Assembly: GCA_964016985.1 (NCBI GenBank) | Contig: OZ024825.1 | Coordinates: 4,644,056 to 4,708,055 of the forward strand | DNA length: 64,000 bases | Direction of reading: 5' to 3' | Source: Anodontia alba | Lineage: Eukaryota; Mollusca; Bivalvia; Lucinida; Lucinidae | Part shown: piece by piece, positions 10,223 through 19,377 of the stretch | How the letters are laid out: every line of letters starts with the position of its first letter | Position numbering within the stretch: the first letter of the stretch is position 1 | The notes under the pieces: model-generated | What the model saw: the letters and a program-made list of their open reading frames with translations, nothing else | The model's database searches: none | Told to the model about the DNA's origin: nothing | Made by a program: the position numbers and the translations under genes

Positions 10223-13200
10223 TACTGCCAAATATTCATGGTCCGAAGTCGTAAAGATTCCAGAGAGTTATTGGAGAGATAGAGTATTCTAACCCATTGA
10301 AGACTGGAGACGCCTAAACGGGTAACTGGCAGTTAGTGCTGACCCATATCTGCATCTGATCAGGGTCTACACTGTCTGTAAATAGATCAACCGTTTTTCT
10401 TTAGGATTATCTACATCATATAGCCTGACATACCTGAAATCGAAAATGGACACTTCCAATATATGGTGCGGGAGAGTACATTCAGTCTTTAATGGGTAAA
10501 GCTGGAAGTTGTCTCCTTTCTCAAGACCATTCAAGAAGAAAAGAATCTGCTTCTCCGACATATCGAGGGTTGAGCGCAAGACTATGGTAACTCAAACATA
10601 TTTTTGAAACCCTTGTTTAGGGGCAACTTGGACCCCTTTGTAAACAATGCAAATTTAGGTGCCATTGCTCATACGAGCAATGGCACCTAAATTTCCATTG
10701 TTTACAGAAAAAAATGTTGTAATCTTCATAACGCCTTCATGGTGAGGAGATTAGGTTTGGGGAAAAACAACCATCTGACTTACGCTAGTCTTGCGCTCAA
10801 CCCTCGATATATCGTATTTAAATATTGGTATACCTACTCCTTACCACACTTGTCATCAAATTTGAACAAGTCCAGCTGACGTATTGTTGACTGTCTAAAA
10901 CCTCCCGGGTGAGTAGCAAAATTGAATAGACGCCATGGACTGTATCGCTGTCTGTCACTAAGTCCCTCCCACTTTATAAGCCCAACCAAGAGCATTTTGA
11001 TTATAAGAAATAGATATACAGTCGAACCTCAATAACTCGAACACCGATGGCTCGTTTACCATGGCTATTTCAAATCCGTTTTGAGACCCTACGTAGTTCT
11101 TCCGATAGCTCCAGAAAACAAGTATTTAGGGAATTTTTCTTCTTATATGATGAATTGTATGTTGTGTGTACTCATTAGAATCGCCTCATCGAGGCGATTC
11201 TAATGAATACAATCAACATACAATTATTGTTTAGAAAATCAAAAAGATCTCCCTAAATTATCACTATTTGCTTCCTGACCTGGCGCCATGATTAACCCTC
11301 AGTGGCTCGAACTACCTATATCTCGAACAAATTTCCATGGTCCAAAAGATGTTCGAGCCATTGAGGTTCGACTGTACTAATGAAATAATCGAATTCCAAC
11401 AACCCAAGTGGGCTTCGAACTCATGATACGTGACTTCCAAGTAGAGAGCAATAACAGCTGACACGAAACATGATACAGTAACTCTTCAATAGCTCGAACA
11501 CCGATGGCTCATTTAACATGGCTGATTTGCTCGTTTTGAGCCCCTATGAAATTCTTCCAAAAGCTCAAGATTAATAATATCAGGGCTTTGGGACAATGCT
11601 TTTATTTTAGCTTAAAAATGTTTGTTTTGTGTACTCATTAAAATCGAGGCGCCTCTAATGAGTACACTCAACATACTATAGTTTATAGAAGATCGAAAAG
11701 ATATTACTAAATTATCCCCATTTGCCTCGTTTCCTGGTGCCATGATTAACCTTCAGTGGCTCGAACTACCCATATCTAGCACAAATTTCCTTGGACACAA
11801 ACGTGTTCGAGCCATTGAAGTTCGATTGTATGATTTAATCCAGTGACGGAAGCGAAGGTGCTGATAAGTCTCTGTAAATACACCACAGCTAGCATTTCTT
11901 TATAAATCTATAGCGGATCGTTATCGGCTTATAAATCTATAGCGGACCGTTATCGGCCCGTCAGCTACCCTGACGGGCCGATAACGGCCCGCTATAGATT
12001 TATAAAGAATGCTTACTGGGACAGGATTCGTCATGCCATCGTATTTGGTATATACAAGAGGTCACCTTTCCATATTACGCGTAAAAAAATAGCTGTGTTT
12101 CTGCTAACATGCTGAAAAAAAAAAAGGTCGGTAGGTAGGAGAAACTTTTTCCTTTTTTTTTTTTTTTTTTTTTTACTTTTCTATTTTTCTCCAGAAAAGA
12201 ACAGGGTCGGGCATGTAGTTTTATGAAAATACGGGTATTCTGTGAAGGGTCCGTGCTTTACTTTTTTATTTTGCATTTTTACTAATAAAAAATAGCCGAG
12301 TCGGGTGTTTGAAACAGGGTCGGTCGGGTTAACGGAAACACGCCTTATCCACTTCTGCTGTAGGTGAATGGTTACCCTACTTTCAGGGGAAGCAGCTCCG
12401 TTAAAATTGTTCTTCCCATTCTAAAAAGGAATCTACTTTAAAAGGAAAGATTTTTCGTTCACATATTTTAGAATGTCTTCTACCGCGATTGTATTTCACG
12501 CTTTAATGGAGAACATATTATTTATTTATTTATTTATTTATTTACTTATTTATTTATTTATTTTTGCAGATTCTTCGTCTTCGACTGTTACAGTGAACAT
12601 GATTAACCACCAATCGACAGGCACTAGCACGCCAGCAGTAACTTCAGAGACACCAATAATCGCAAGCACAGATATTAAAGTAACGTCAGTGACAAAAACA
12701 CCAGGACCTACTTCCGCGATATCACATACAACTGACATATCAACAAATTCATCACCGGCTTCTGAAGTTACTTCTATATTTTCGACTGTCACTGAAACAA
12801 TTGTGACAACTTATGAAAACTCGTCCAACATTACGTTAAATGGTAGGTGTATCACATAATGGTCTGGATGTTGGCGAGTGGGGGTGGGTGGGGATCGGGG
12901 CTAGATTTTTCTAATCAGTAAAACGTTTAGCAAATTATTCACGTTCTTTAAAATTTTCGCATTTTCATCAAAATGTTTCCGTTATCCTTTATATTGTTCT
13001 GATTTTCAGAAATTTGAAGGCTTTTTTTTCTGTATATGTTTAGCTCACCTGAGCCAATGGCTCAGGACTAGCTGTTATGATGCGTCGTACGTCCATCCGT
13101 CCATTCGTCCACATCATTAAACGACTTCTGCTCTGTAACCCCTGGGTAAAATTTCTTTAAACTTTATGTGGGGTCTTCTGTTAAAGAGGGATCGAAAATT

Positions 13201-16200
13201 TGTACAAATAGTTACGGACCGTTAATTAAGATGACCACCATGCATATATATGATAAAAACACTTAAAATCTTCTTCTCCAGAACCAAGAGAGCGTTGAGG
13301 CTGAATCTTAGTATATGGCATCAGTGACTCAAGGTCTACCAAGTTTGTTCAAATGTCAATTCTACAATGACCTTTGACAATATGCGTCCCTATACATTTG
13401 TATGGGGCAAAGTTCGAAAACATGTCAAAATGTATTAAACAATAACGACTGAAACGTACAATGTATGATTTAAGAAGTAAAACTTCTCAGTTACAATCAA
13501 ATTTTGTCCCTGGGATCTACCAAGTTTGTTCAAATAATGATCCTAGGGTGACCTTGAATCTTTTTACGGCTAGGTCAAATTTGCGTCCCCATATATTTGT
13601 ACGGGGAAAATGTTGAAAATCATTTTCTCAAAATGTATCAAAGACTAATAGCTGAAATTGACAATGTATGATGAAAGAACTAAAGCGTTTTAGTTACAAT
13701 CATTTTTTTCTCCTAGGGATTATCTGCCCTTGCACCGATGCTATATGCATGTATAAAATTGTGTACTCTTTAAATGTCTTCTTCTTTGAAACCGCCTGAC
13801 CAATTTTCACCAGATCTTACATGAGGCCTTCTGTTAAAGGGGTATTTATAATTTATTCAAATGGTTTCGCTTTATTGAACAAGCTAAACGTCATGCCCAT
13901 TCATGGTAAAAACACTGAAAAATCTTTTCCTCCAAAACAAAGAAAGCTTTGAGGCTGAATCTTGGTGTATAGCATCGGGAACTCAAGGTCTAGTAAATTT
14001 GCTCAAATGATGAGCCTAAGATGACCTTTGACTTTTTACGACGTAGTCATAATTATTTTGTGTTCCCATATATTTGTATAGGGACCATGTTGGAAAATCA
14101 TTTTCTCAGAATATATTAAAGACTAATGGCAGAAACTTACCATGTATGATTAAAATAATAAACATTTTAGTTACAATCAAAATTTTGTCAAATCTTCCTC
14201 TCCAGAACCAAGAAAGCTTTGAGGCTGAATCTTAGTATACAGCATCGGGTACTCTAGGTCTACCAAGTTCGTTAAAATAATGATCGTACAATGATCTTTG
14301 ATCTTTTCGCGGCATGGTCAATGGTCATGGTTCTCATTGCCTCACAGAACATATGTTTTGGATATATGAGGCGATCCCAAAACATATGTTATTTTGTAGA
14401 CCTTTTGATTTATAGTACCAGATAGGATGATAATATTGTTCTTTATACACGAGGATGTATGTTATAGGTACATGTACTCATTAGAATCGAGTCGCTGTAG
14501 GAGTGAGTCCAATTAGTAGCTTCAAAGTAATTTTAATACAAGACTAACAGACATAATTCATATTTCTAAATACGTTTATTTGGAGTCTGACTGGAGTATT
14601 CCATTTTAAACCCAATAATCCGTTAAGCTAGTAAGCTATGCAGAGTTAAATTTGTCTTTTGTTTCTTTTACAGACACGTCCACAGAGAGTCCATTTGACT
14701 TGGAAGAATCTAAAAAGGGTAATTTCATTATTGGGAAAGATTTGACTAAATATTCTGTATGATATATTCTAGGGCTGCAAAGATACACTCATCTCACGAT
14801 ACGATACGTATCGCGATACATTTTTCAGATTCGAGATAATCAGTACTAACTGCATGTGGATTATACTATGGTGGTCAACTAAGGTGCTCACCATACTTCA
14901 AAGTTTGTTTGAAATGGTTCACAGTCATAGGCTTAATATCATATTTGTAAAAGTTCCATTATGTGAAAAGTTTATTTATTTTTTTTTTCTTCAATGAAAA
15001 GAACCTAATATAAGCAACCAAGTGAAAGCACTAATGCTTCCCAGATATATAATGTTCGAAAAGAGGTAAAACAGGTTCTGTCTTGAATGTTGTTCCTTTC
15101 ATTCAGTGTGAGTCGGACTTACAGTGTTTATTGAATGAATATTTAAATGTTTTTCGGGAAATTCTTGAACAGACTGGCACGGGAGCCGTCAGTCTGAGAT
15201 ACAGTTCATCAGCATTATGATCTAGATGGTTTCAAAAGCGAACAATGTTAATGTTTCTTACGCTAAGAGGAAAATATGACTTTTGGAACGTATGTCTGTT
15301 GGTCCCGATATATCGCATTGTACAGTTATACATTGCGAACCCTTATCCGGTATCCATTACGAAAACATGCCTATTCAAATATACTGAAAATTTTACCACC
15401 AAAAAATAAAAATTTTCAGATAAAAAAAACTCTGATATTTTTCATATTTCAGCTCAAAACATAGATTGTGGGTACTCGTTAGAACCGCCTCGCCGAGGCG
15501 GTTCTAACGAGTATCCACAATCTATGTTTTTTGAGCAGAAATAAGAAAAATAATGTATACCCCTGTAAACCCCAGTTTTACTATATAAAAGTGGGGTTTA
15601 AGGGGGTCAAAATTATATAGGTATGTTTTCGTAATGTTTGGACAGCTGTGTCACGTGCTTGTGCTCTTTCTTGTATATCTCCACATTTATATTTTTTTTG
15701 CGGCAGAAGTTGAACCATTATATTTTTTTACTTGATTGTAGACAGAGCGCTTTTGAATGTTTATACATTGATATGCACTTTTATTACTATCTGTGAATAA
15801 TTTCAAAGGACCCTTGCCAGTATGTTCTGACAATCAGTCCTTAATTAAATTTTAGTACCGTTCCCTCTAAAATTTGTTACTCTACTTCATTAAGTGGGCG
15901 TGATACACTTGGTAGAATTTCCGCAATTTTATAAGGTAAACATCTTTTGCACTTCCCTAGAAGAAAATACGCCTATATAATTTTGATCCCTTTAAACCCC
16001 ACTTTTATAAGGTAAAACTGGGGTTTATAGGGGTATACATTATTTTTCTTATTTTGCTAAAATACATAGTTTGTAAATACTCGTTAGAACCGCCTCACCG
16101 AGGCGTTTCTAACGAGTACCCACAATCTATGTTTTGAGTAGAAATATGAAAAATATCAAAATGTTTTTATTTGAAAATATTCCTTTTTTGGTGTAAAATT

Positions 16201-16936
16201 TTTATTATATTTGTATAGTCGTGTTTTCGTAATGCTATTTTCTTTGCTACACATCAAGCCCCTTCTGAAAAGAAGTCTACTCTTTTTAGGAAACAAATTG
16301 CTCCCAAGGGGAGAGTAGACCCTTTTCAGAAGGGGAGCAAACTCTGTCCTTTTAGAGTAGAACATTTTTCCGAAGGAAGGAACAAATAATATGAAAGAGT
16401 TGACTCCCCTGAATGTGTACTCATTTCCCTTAAACAATTAAACACACCACCCACTCCACACAGAAAATGTGTATTATATCCACTTACATGTATATCCTTC
16501 CGATAGCGTACCTTTTTATGAAGTAGCTTCAAGATTTTTTTTAATTATTATTATTACAATTTTATTGATTCGGAAAGTGATACTTTGTTCATCCGCTTAC
16601 GAAAGACCGGTATTGACATTTCAACTTCATTAACTCAAGGTTTCATCTTCAAGAATTAATTCTGCTTCACAAATTCACGAATTCAACTTTCGCGAATTCA
16701 CGAATTCATCTTCACGAATTCAACTTCACGAATTCAACTTCACGAGTTCACGAATTCAACTTCACGAATTGATCTTCATGAGTTCACGAATTCAGCTTCA
16801 CGAATTCTTTCGTATCCGCTGCATACCTTAAATTGTATTTCAGATATGTATACATTTCTCGCCGCCCTAGGAGCAGCATTGTTGCTAATAATGATAATAG
16901 TGTGTGCTTTCTTCATCAGGTCAGTATTAATTCAAA

Positions 16937-17013
<77 letters not shown>

Positions 17014-18894
17014 CTCTCTCTCTCTCTCTCTCTCTTGTGTCGTGGGGAGGCGGGGGTGTCGGTAAAAAGTCATGGATACACTTGATAAGGTAAGAAAAGA
17101 GCCCTTTTAAATGATGCAATATGTGGTTGTCAAGTTAAATATATTTGAAGAAGATTTAAACAAATTTATATTTTTATTGTGATGTGTGAATATAAATCAA
17201 GTTACCGAAGAGAAGCTACAGTCATGAAACAGCCTTCCGTGAAAGGGATGGAGTGTGGAGGCGGGCAACCGAAATAGGATATAGAGATGGACAAATGATA
17301 ACAAAACAAGAAAATGCATATGCAATAACCAATATAAGAACAAAGACGAACTGTAACAGAGAAGCCGCCTTCGGATCGAATGCTTGAGTGCATGCATGCG
17401 TGTGTGCTATTAACTGTATACAGATTAGATATACAACTGTGATCATATATGCCATTTAACTAAGAATGACAGTGTTGAAAACGTTCCACTCCTGTCGAAA
17501 GATGGTATTTTAATATTCTATCCTAGCATAAAACTATTTATACCCAAGAAAACAGTTATTATTCTGTAAAAATGAATGTCACATATAACGACAGCTGGAA
17601 ATGAAAAATAACAGATAAAAACCTGTACTCTGTTTTAATATGTATGTTCAGTATGTGATTTGTTTATTTATAAACACTGCAGTTTTTTATGTTTAAATTT
17701 CCATCAAGTATACATTGCATCTAATGAAACTCAATTTGGGAAAGAGATTTACAAAATTTATAATATTTTTTTTTCAAAAACAATTTAATTGACAAAATGA
17801 GTTCTAAAAAGAGGCAAGAAATAACAAAAATCATTTTATGTTGCTTTCTGCATTATGTTTTGTTAAAAAGTGTATCAAAATCTTGTTAGCTATGATTAAA
17901 TAATTTCTAAGATAAATTGATTTATCCATTACGAAAACAACGCCTATTCAAATATATTGAAAATTTCAGAAAAATATATTGAAAGTTTTCAGATAAAACT
18001 TCTGATATTTTTTATATTTATGCTCAAAACATAAATTGTGGGTACTCGTTAGAACCGCCTCGCGGAGGCGGTTCTAACGAGTACCCACAATCTATGTTTT
18101 ATAGCAGAAATAAGAAAAATAGTATATACCCCTGTAAACCCCAGTTTTACTATATAAAAGTGGGGTTTAAGGGTGTCAAAATTATATAGGAATGTTTTCG
18201 TGATGTCACCATTTTACAAAAGTTTAGGATCTTCTATTTTAGGAAAAGCAGGACGAAGGTTCCCATTGTTGACATATCAGACGAATTTTGGCACAACAAG
18301 GATTACATCACAGATCCAATTGAAGGAAATTTCTGCCCAGGCGCATCTTATAACGTCACTAGTCCTGTTTACAATTCTAAATCCTACACCGCCAGAAATA
18401 CCTATCTCAAGAACGAAGAGACTGTACCTCCCAGTTTTGTAAAAACCGAAACATTCCGTCCCTCGTACACGAGTCACGCACAACAAATCGAAAGTGCCTA
18501 CCAGATGGAACCTGTCGCAGGACATTTGTCGGAAAGAGAACGAATATATTCCACTGACGATGAGGCAGGTGTCGTAATGGATTTAACGACAATGGTCACA
18601 AATGAGATAAAAATGCAACAAAGAAAGCATGATTCAGGAGACGATAGAACTTTCTCTGAAGGAGCCGCCAATGATACTTCTCAACCCTCTTTAAGTGGTC
18701 AATACCGTAAAGGGAAGCGTCACAGGGAATCACGACAACGCATGCGCTCTGGTCAACGCACATCAAAGGACTCGGTAACAAGGAACGGGGAGATCGATCA
18801 ACGGATAAAATCTAGTGATATTTACTCTGTCGCATATAAGAACAGATTTCATGAATATCTTGATCAGTGTTCGGCCGAAGAATCTGATGTTTGA
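5752..18894 (+). CDS. Gene A: type I membrane protein with Cys-rich ectodomain and mucin-like stalk
   Basis: Six exons join in frame: 5752-5824, 7381-7713, 12570-12842, 14674-14718, 16844-16919 and 18243-18894 (TGA). All introns are GT..AG, with phases 1,1,1,1,2. The product is 483 aa. Residues 1-24 form a signal peptide with hydrophobic core YVLVVFSMLLSS. Residues 25-135 hold ten cysteines and sequons NGS, NKS and NKT. Residues 136-241 are a Ser/Thr-rich stalk. Residues about 244-266 form one membrane helix followed by basic residues. Residues 268-483 are a hydrophilic tail with tyrosines in possible SH2-binding contexts (YITD near 288, YKNR near 465). The start has a purine at -3 and G at +4. 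No family is firmly recognised; the Cys spacing vaguely recalls SUEL-type lectin domains. A surface receptor or membrane mucin is inferred. Gene B downstream has the same layout. Confidence 0.75.
5830..6326. other. Gene A intron 1, unique-looking part
   Basis: No repeat or exon recognised. Confidence 0.4.
6327..6430. repeat. ACGT hairpin MITE
   Basis: Palindrome with ends CCAGCAAACACA / GCGTTTGCTGG and a core of repeated AACGTCG steps around GCAACGTCACGACGTTGC. It lies in intron 1 of gene A. Confidence 0.75.
6437..6510. repeat. TTCAGAAGGGG MITE
   Basis: Inverted ends CCTTCTGAAAAGGGATCTAC and GTAGACAGCTTTTCAGAAGG flank a short AT-rich centre. Other copies are at 7779-7885 and 16259-16377, with partial copies at 12418-12455, 19378-19470 and 61138-61235. 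Confidence 0.7.
6655..6735. repeat. PAL-GTTTGC hairpin, GACGGCTC core
   Basis: TTTGCAAACAGTGCAGATCC arm, then a GATGAGACGGCTC..CGTCTCATC stem. This core variant recurs at 7978-8050. Confidence 0.6.
7032..7142. repeat. ACGT hairpin MITE
   Basis: Near-perfect hairpin. ACAACGTCGCCTCAACGTCG and its reverse complement meet at GCAACGTCATGACGTTGC, and the ends read CCAGCGAGCAC and CGCTGG. Confidence 0.8.
7217..7355. repeat. ACGT hairpin MITE, diverged
   Basis: Repeated CGACGT motifs in inverted order (GTCATAACGTCG..CGACGTTATTACGAC). It ends about 25 bp before the exon 2 acceptor of gene A. Confidence 0.6.
7381..7713 (+). CDS. Gene A exon 2 (Cys-rich ectodomain)
   Basis: Preceded by a TCTGTATTCTTAG acceptor and followed by GTAGGT; phase 1 at both ends, 111 codons. 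It has ten cysteines, including adjacent CC and CDAC, and three N-glycosylation sequons. The hydrophobic IVLIDTFC segment looks like a buried strand, not a membrane helix. Confidence 0.75.
7779..7885. repeat. TTCAGAAGGGG MITE
   Basis: Inverted ends around a central AGCTCCCAATGGGAGC palindrome. It begins about 65 bp into gene A intron 2. Confidence 0.7.
7978..8050. repeat. PAL-GTTTGC hairpin, GACGGCTC core
   Basis: Arms TTTGCAAATAGCATAGATCC / GGACCTACACTGTTTG enclose a GATGAGACGGCTC-AAT-GAGCCGTCTCATC stem-loop. Confidence 0.75.
8074..9402 (+). mobile_element. Mariner (Tc1/mariner superfamily) element, near full length
   Basis: About 1.33 kb bounded by 29-bp terminal inverted repeats that differ at one position (CGAGGGATGTTCGAAATG.. 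at 8074; CGCGGGATG.. read inward from 9402). TA dinucleotides flank it at 8072-8073 and 9403-9404, the expected mariner target duplication. It encodes a broken DD34D transposase on the plus strand and lies in intron 2 of gene A, in the same orientation as the gene. Confidence 0.93.
8225..9332 (+). pseudogene. Mariner transposase, inactivated
   Basis: The N-terminal helix-turn-helix region (about 8255-8640) has SYDTVRRWKKKFESG, GRPKSA and a second HTH with ISLSTVHLILKKHL. An in-frame TAG at 8639-8641 stands where the family has Trp in the WVPHLLT motif. The catalytic region continues to about 9025 with VTGDETWVHYFEP, which supplies the first Asp. A frameshift near 9025 moves the rest to another frame, which carries NAPAHTS, PHPPYSPDLAPCDFFLFPKL and the tail to 9332. 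The Asp normally preceding NAPAH reads Val here, and its distance to the final Asp is 34 residues, so the ancestor was DD34D. One nonsense codon, one frameshift and one lost catalytic residue make it non-autonomous. Confidence 0.92.
9605..9634. repeat. (TTTA)n microsatellite
   Basis: Uninterrupted ATTTATTTATTT run in gene A intron 2. Confidence 0.8.
9783..9998. mobile_element. TCAG-MITE
   Basis: Left end reads CGTACTTTCTGGCATGTGC and right end GAAGGTACGTTTTCTC. In between are CAGCCTGCACATCC..GTCTGGTCAGAGTC and GATTCTGATCACATTG..GCGCAGGCTGATC blocks, which are imperfect inverted copies of one another. Other copies: 19006-19228, 20640-20895, 23722-23945, 24386-24600, 24900-25200, 37408-37616, 37880-38062, 44195-44393, 44612-44850, 61562-61768, 62640-62815. 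Confidence 0.7.
10171..10220. repeat. (CA)n microsatellite
   Basis: Perfect CA run of about 25 units. Confidence 0.95.
10275..10498. repeat. PAL-GTTTGC long form
   Basis: Contains GATCAGGGTCTACACTGTCTG, then the flank 'agcctgacatacctgaaa' and 'gggagagtacattcagt' ending in AATGGGTAAAG. The same flank follows the hairpins at 24663 and 42828, so the hairpin belongs to a unit of about 210 bp. Confidence 0.55.
10560..10809. mobile_element. MITE with TCGAGGGTTGAGCGCAAGAC ends
   Basis: A 20-bp inverted repeat (TCGAGGGTTGAGCGCAAGAC) at 10562 recurs as reverse complement ending near 10806, with TA on each side. The centre is a long hairpin: AATTTAGGTGCCATTGCTC-ATAC-GAGCAATGGCACC. Confidence 0.8.
11019..11374. 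mobile_element. TCGAAC MITE copy 1
   Basis: Ends CAGTCGAACCTCAATAACTC and its reverse complement GAGCCATTGAGGTTCGACTG are flanked by TA at 11017-11018 and 11375-11376. An internal palindrome TCGCCTC-ATC-GAGGCGA with TACTCATTAGAA arms sits near 11175-11215. Copy 2 is at 11474-11830 and a degraded copy at 26955-27262. Confidence 0.85.
11474..11830. mobile_element. TCGAAC MITE copy 2
   Basis: Tandem neighbour of copy 1 in the same orientation, with the same ends (TACAGTAACTCTTCAATAGC / GCCATTGAAGTTCGATTGTA) and the same internal palindrome in shorter form. Confidence 0.85.
11886..12020. mobile_element. TATAGCGG hairpin MITE with duplicated arm
   Basis: AGCATTCTTTATAAATCTA-type ends enclose a GC-rich stem built from TAGCGGGCCGTTATCGGCCC and its reverse complement around GTCAGCTACCCTGAC. 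The left arm (TATAAATCTATAGCGG-TCG) is present twice, unlike the copies at 21260-21365 and 63858-63966. Confidence 0.9.
12105..12340. repeat. Homopolymer-bearing repeat
   Basis: A10 and T26 tracts inside a segment with repeated 'GGGTCGG' motifs (GGTCGGTAGG, GGGTCGGGCA, GGGTCGGTCGGG). The mobile origin is uncertain. Confidence 0.45.
12515..12565. repeat. (TTTA)n run forming the exon 3 acceptor tract
   Basis: The ATTT repeat runs directly into the TTTTTGCAG acceptor of gene A exon 3, so the microsatellite provides the polypyrimidine-like tract. Confidence 0.85.
12570..12842 (+). CDS. Gene A exon 3 (Ser/Thr-rich stalk)
   Basis: 91 codons, phase 1 at both ends, acceptor TTTTTGCAG and donor GTAGGT. 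The product is dominated by Ser, Thr, Pro and Val, as in mucin-like O-glycosylated stalks, with an NSSNIT sequon pair at the end. Confidence 0.75.
13037..14420. repeat. Mollusc-type 'TTAGCTCACCTGAGCC' repeat with internal tandem units
   Basis: Begins with TTAGCTCACCTGAGCCAATG. At least four diverged units of about 200-270 bp follow (near 13270, 13500, 13905 and 14195). Each has the blocks AACCAAGAAAGCTTTGAGGC, 'ggtctaccaagtttgtt', 'tgacctttga' and 'ccatatatttgtatgggg'. It is noncoding and fills most of gene A intron 3. Confidence 0.75.
14674..14718 (+). CDS. Gene A exon 4 (juxtamembrane)
   Basis: 15 codons after TTTCTTTTACAG and before GTAATT, phase 1 both sides. It encodes an acidic linker with FDLEESKK. 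It is short and skippable without a frame change. No equivalent exon was found in gene B. Confidence 0.6.
14765..14845. repeat. Possible DNA transposon end
   Basis: GGGCTGCAAAGATACACTC followed by ATACGATACGTATCGCGATAC resembles hAT-like repeat ends found across animals. No matching partner end was located. Confidence 0.3.
15355..15636. mobile_element. CGCCTC-MITE copy 1
   Basis: Ends CATTACGAAAACATGCCTAT and its reverse complement. The core hairpin has arms CATAGATTGTGGGTACTCGT and AACCGCCTCG-CCGAGGCGGTT. One side also carries the ACCCCAGTTTTACTATATAA-AGTGGGGTTTAAGG module. Other copies: 15958-16234 (inverted), 17927-18205, 48168-48410, and 61769-62639 split by a mariner. Confidence 0.9.
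15958..16234. mobile_element. CGCCTC-MITE copy 2 (inverted)
   Basis: Opposite orientation to copy 1, about 320 bp away. It ends GTGTTTTCGTAATG at 16234. The pair could itself form a large inverted repeat in intron 4 transcripts. Confidence 0.85.
16259..16377. repeat. TTCAGAAGGGG MITE, rearranged
   Basis: Three versions of the arm (CCCTTCTGAAAAGAAGTCTA, CCCTTTTCAGAAGGGG, CCTTTTAGAGTAG) indicate an internal duplication. Confidence 0.65.
16640..16808. repeat. Minisatellite of CACGAATTCAACTT units
   Basis: About twelve imperfect 12-14 bp units (TTCACGAATTCAAC, TTCACGAGTTCACG). It ends 35 bp before gene A exon 5. Confidence 0.9.
16844..16919 (+). CDS. Gene A exon 5 (transmembrane)
   Basis: 76 nt with acceptor TTGTATTTCAG and donor GTCAGT, entering in phase 1 and leaving in phase 2. 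It encodes about 20 hydrophobic residues (FLAALGAALLLIMIIVCAFF) and then basic residues across the junction. Length and phases are identical to gene B's membrane exon. Confidence 0.8.
16938..17034. repeat. (CT)n microsatellite
   Basis: CT run of about 48 units with two interruptions, starting some 18 bp after the exon 5 donor. The Ser/Leu ORFs here are artefacts. Confidence 0.95.
17205..17390. repeat. RepB-like degenerate copy
   Basis: Shares the RepB order: CACAGCCTTCC-like block, 'gataacaaaacaa', 'gaactgtaacagag' and 'aagccgccttcgga'. Strongly diverged. Confidence 0.4.
17927..18205. mobile_element. CGCCTC-MITE copy 3, next to exon 6
   Basis: Carries both ends and a perfect AACCGCCTCGCGGAGGCGGTT hairpin. 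Its right end lies about 35 bp before the AG of gene A's last intron, so it borders the branch-point region. Confidence 0.85.
18243..18894 (+). CDS. Gene A exon 6 (cytoplasmic tail)
   Basis: Enters in phase 2 after CTATTTTAG and ends at TGA. 217 codons code a hydrophilic, basic and acidic tail without known domains. Tyrosines cluster near its start and at the C-terminus (IYSVAYKNRFHEY). Confidence 0.8.
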
Positions 18895-18947
18895 TTAAAT
18901 CTCAAATGGCTTGTTGATAGCTTTTGATCGCATTGTAAACAATGTAG

Positions 18948-18953
18948 AATAAA
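18948..18953 (+). terminator. Candidate polyadenylation signal of gene A
   Basis: AATAAA 54 bp after the stop codon, followed by T-rich sequence. Confidence 0.55.
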
Positions 18954-19005
18954 ACTCTGGTTTATAATTCATAATTTACTTTTGTTTTAAAAATTGTATG
19001 CATAC

Positions 19006-19228
19006 ATGGGCCGCATCAAGCAAAAAGAGCCTTCGAACATTCACAGAATCATCGCGCAGATTCAGATTATCCTGCGCATGCTCAAAGTATCATTCGGGCA
19101 TTTGCTCTCAAATCATATATTATGTAGTATCCCATGATTCTGTTAGCGGACATTGAAGGCCCTGATCAGACTGCGCGGATACGCAGGCTGATCTGGGCCT
19201 TCGCTGTCCGCATAAGCCCGAAGACAGT
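19006..19228. mobile_element. TCAG-MITE
   Basis: Contains CGCGCAGATTCAGATTATCC, an AATCATATATT spacer, the 'gattctgttagcggacattgaaggccctgatcag' block and GCGCGGATACGCAGGCTGATC. Confidence 0.65.
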
Positions 19229-19377
19229 CGGCCCTTATCATCTAAAGAAAACTTCAACCTGATTTCATATATTATTGAAATAATTAACTTTCGCTAAGGT
19301 TTCAACGTTTAATTTCAATTATAGCAGGCAATATTTTTTAAAAGAAAATAATTGATATGCTTTCACGGAAGGTAAAT

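Noticed and set aside
16833..17119. Ser/Leu-rich and Arg/Glu-rich ORFs
   Set aside because: They are translations of the (CT)n microsatellite in different frames and strands.
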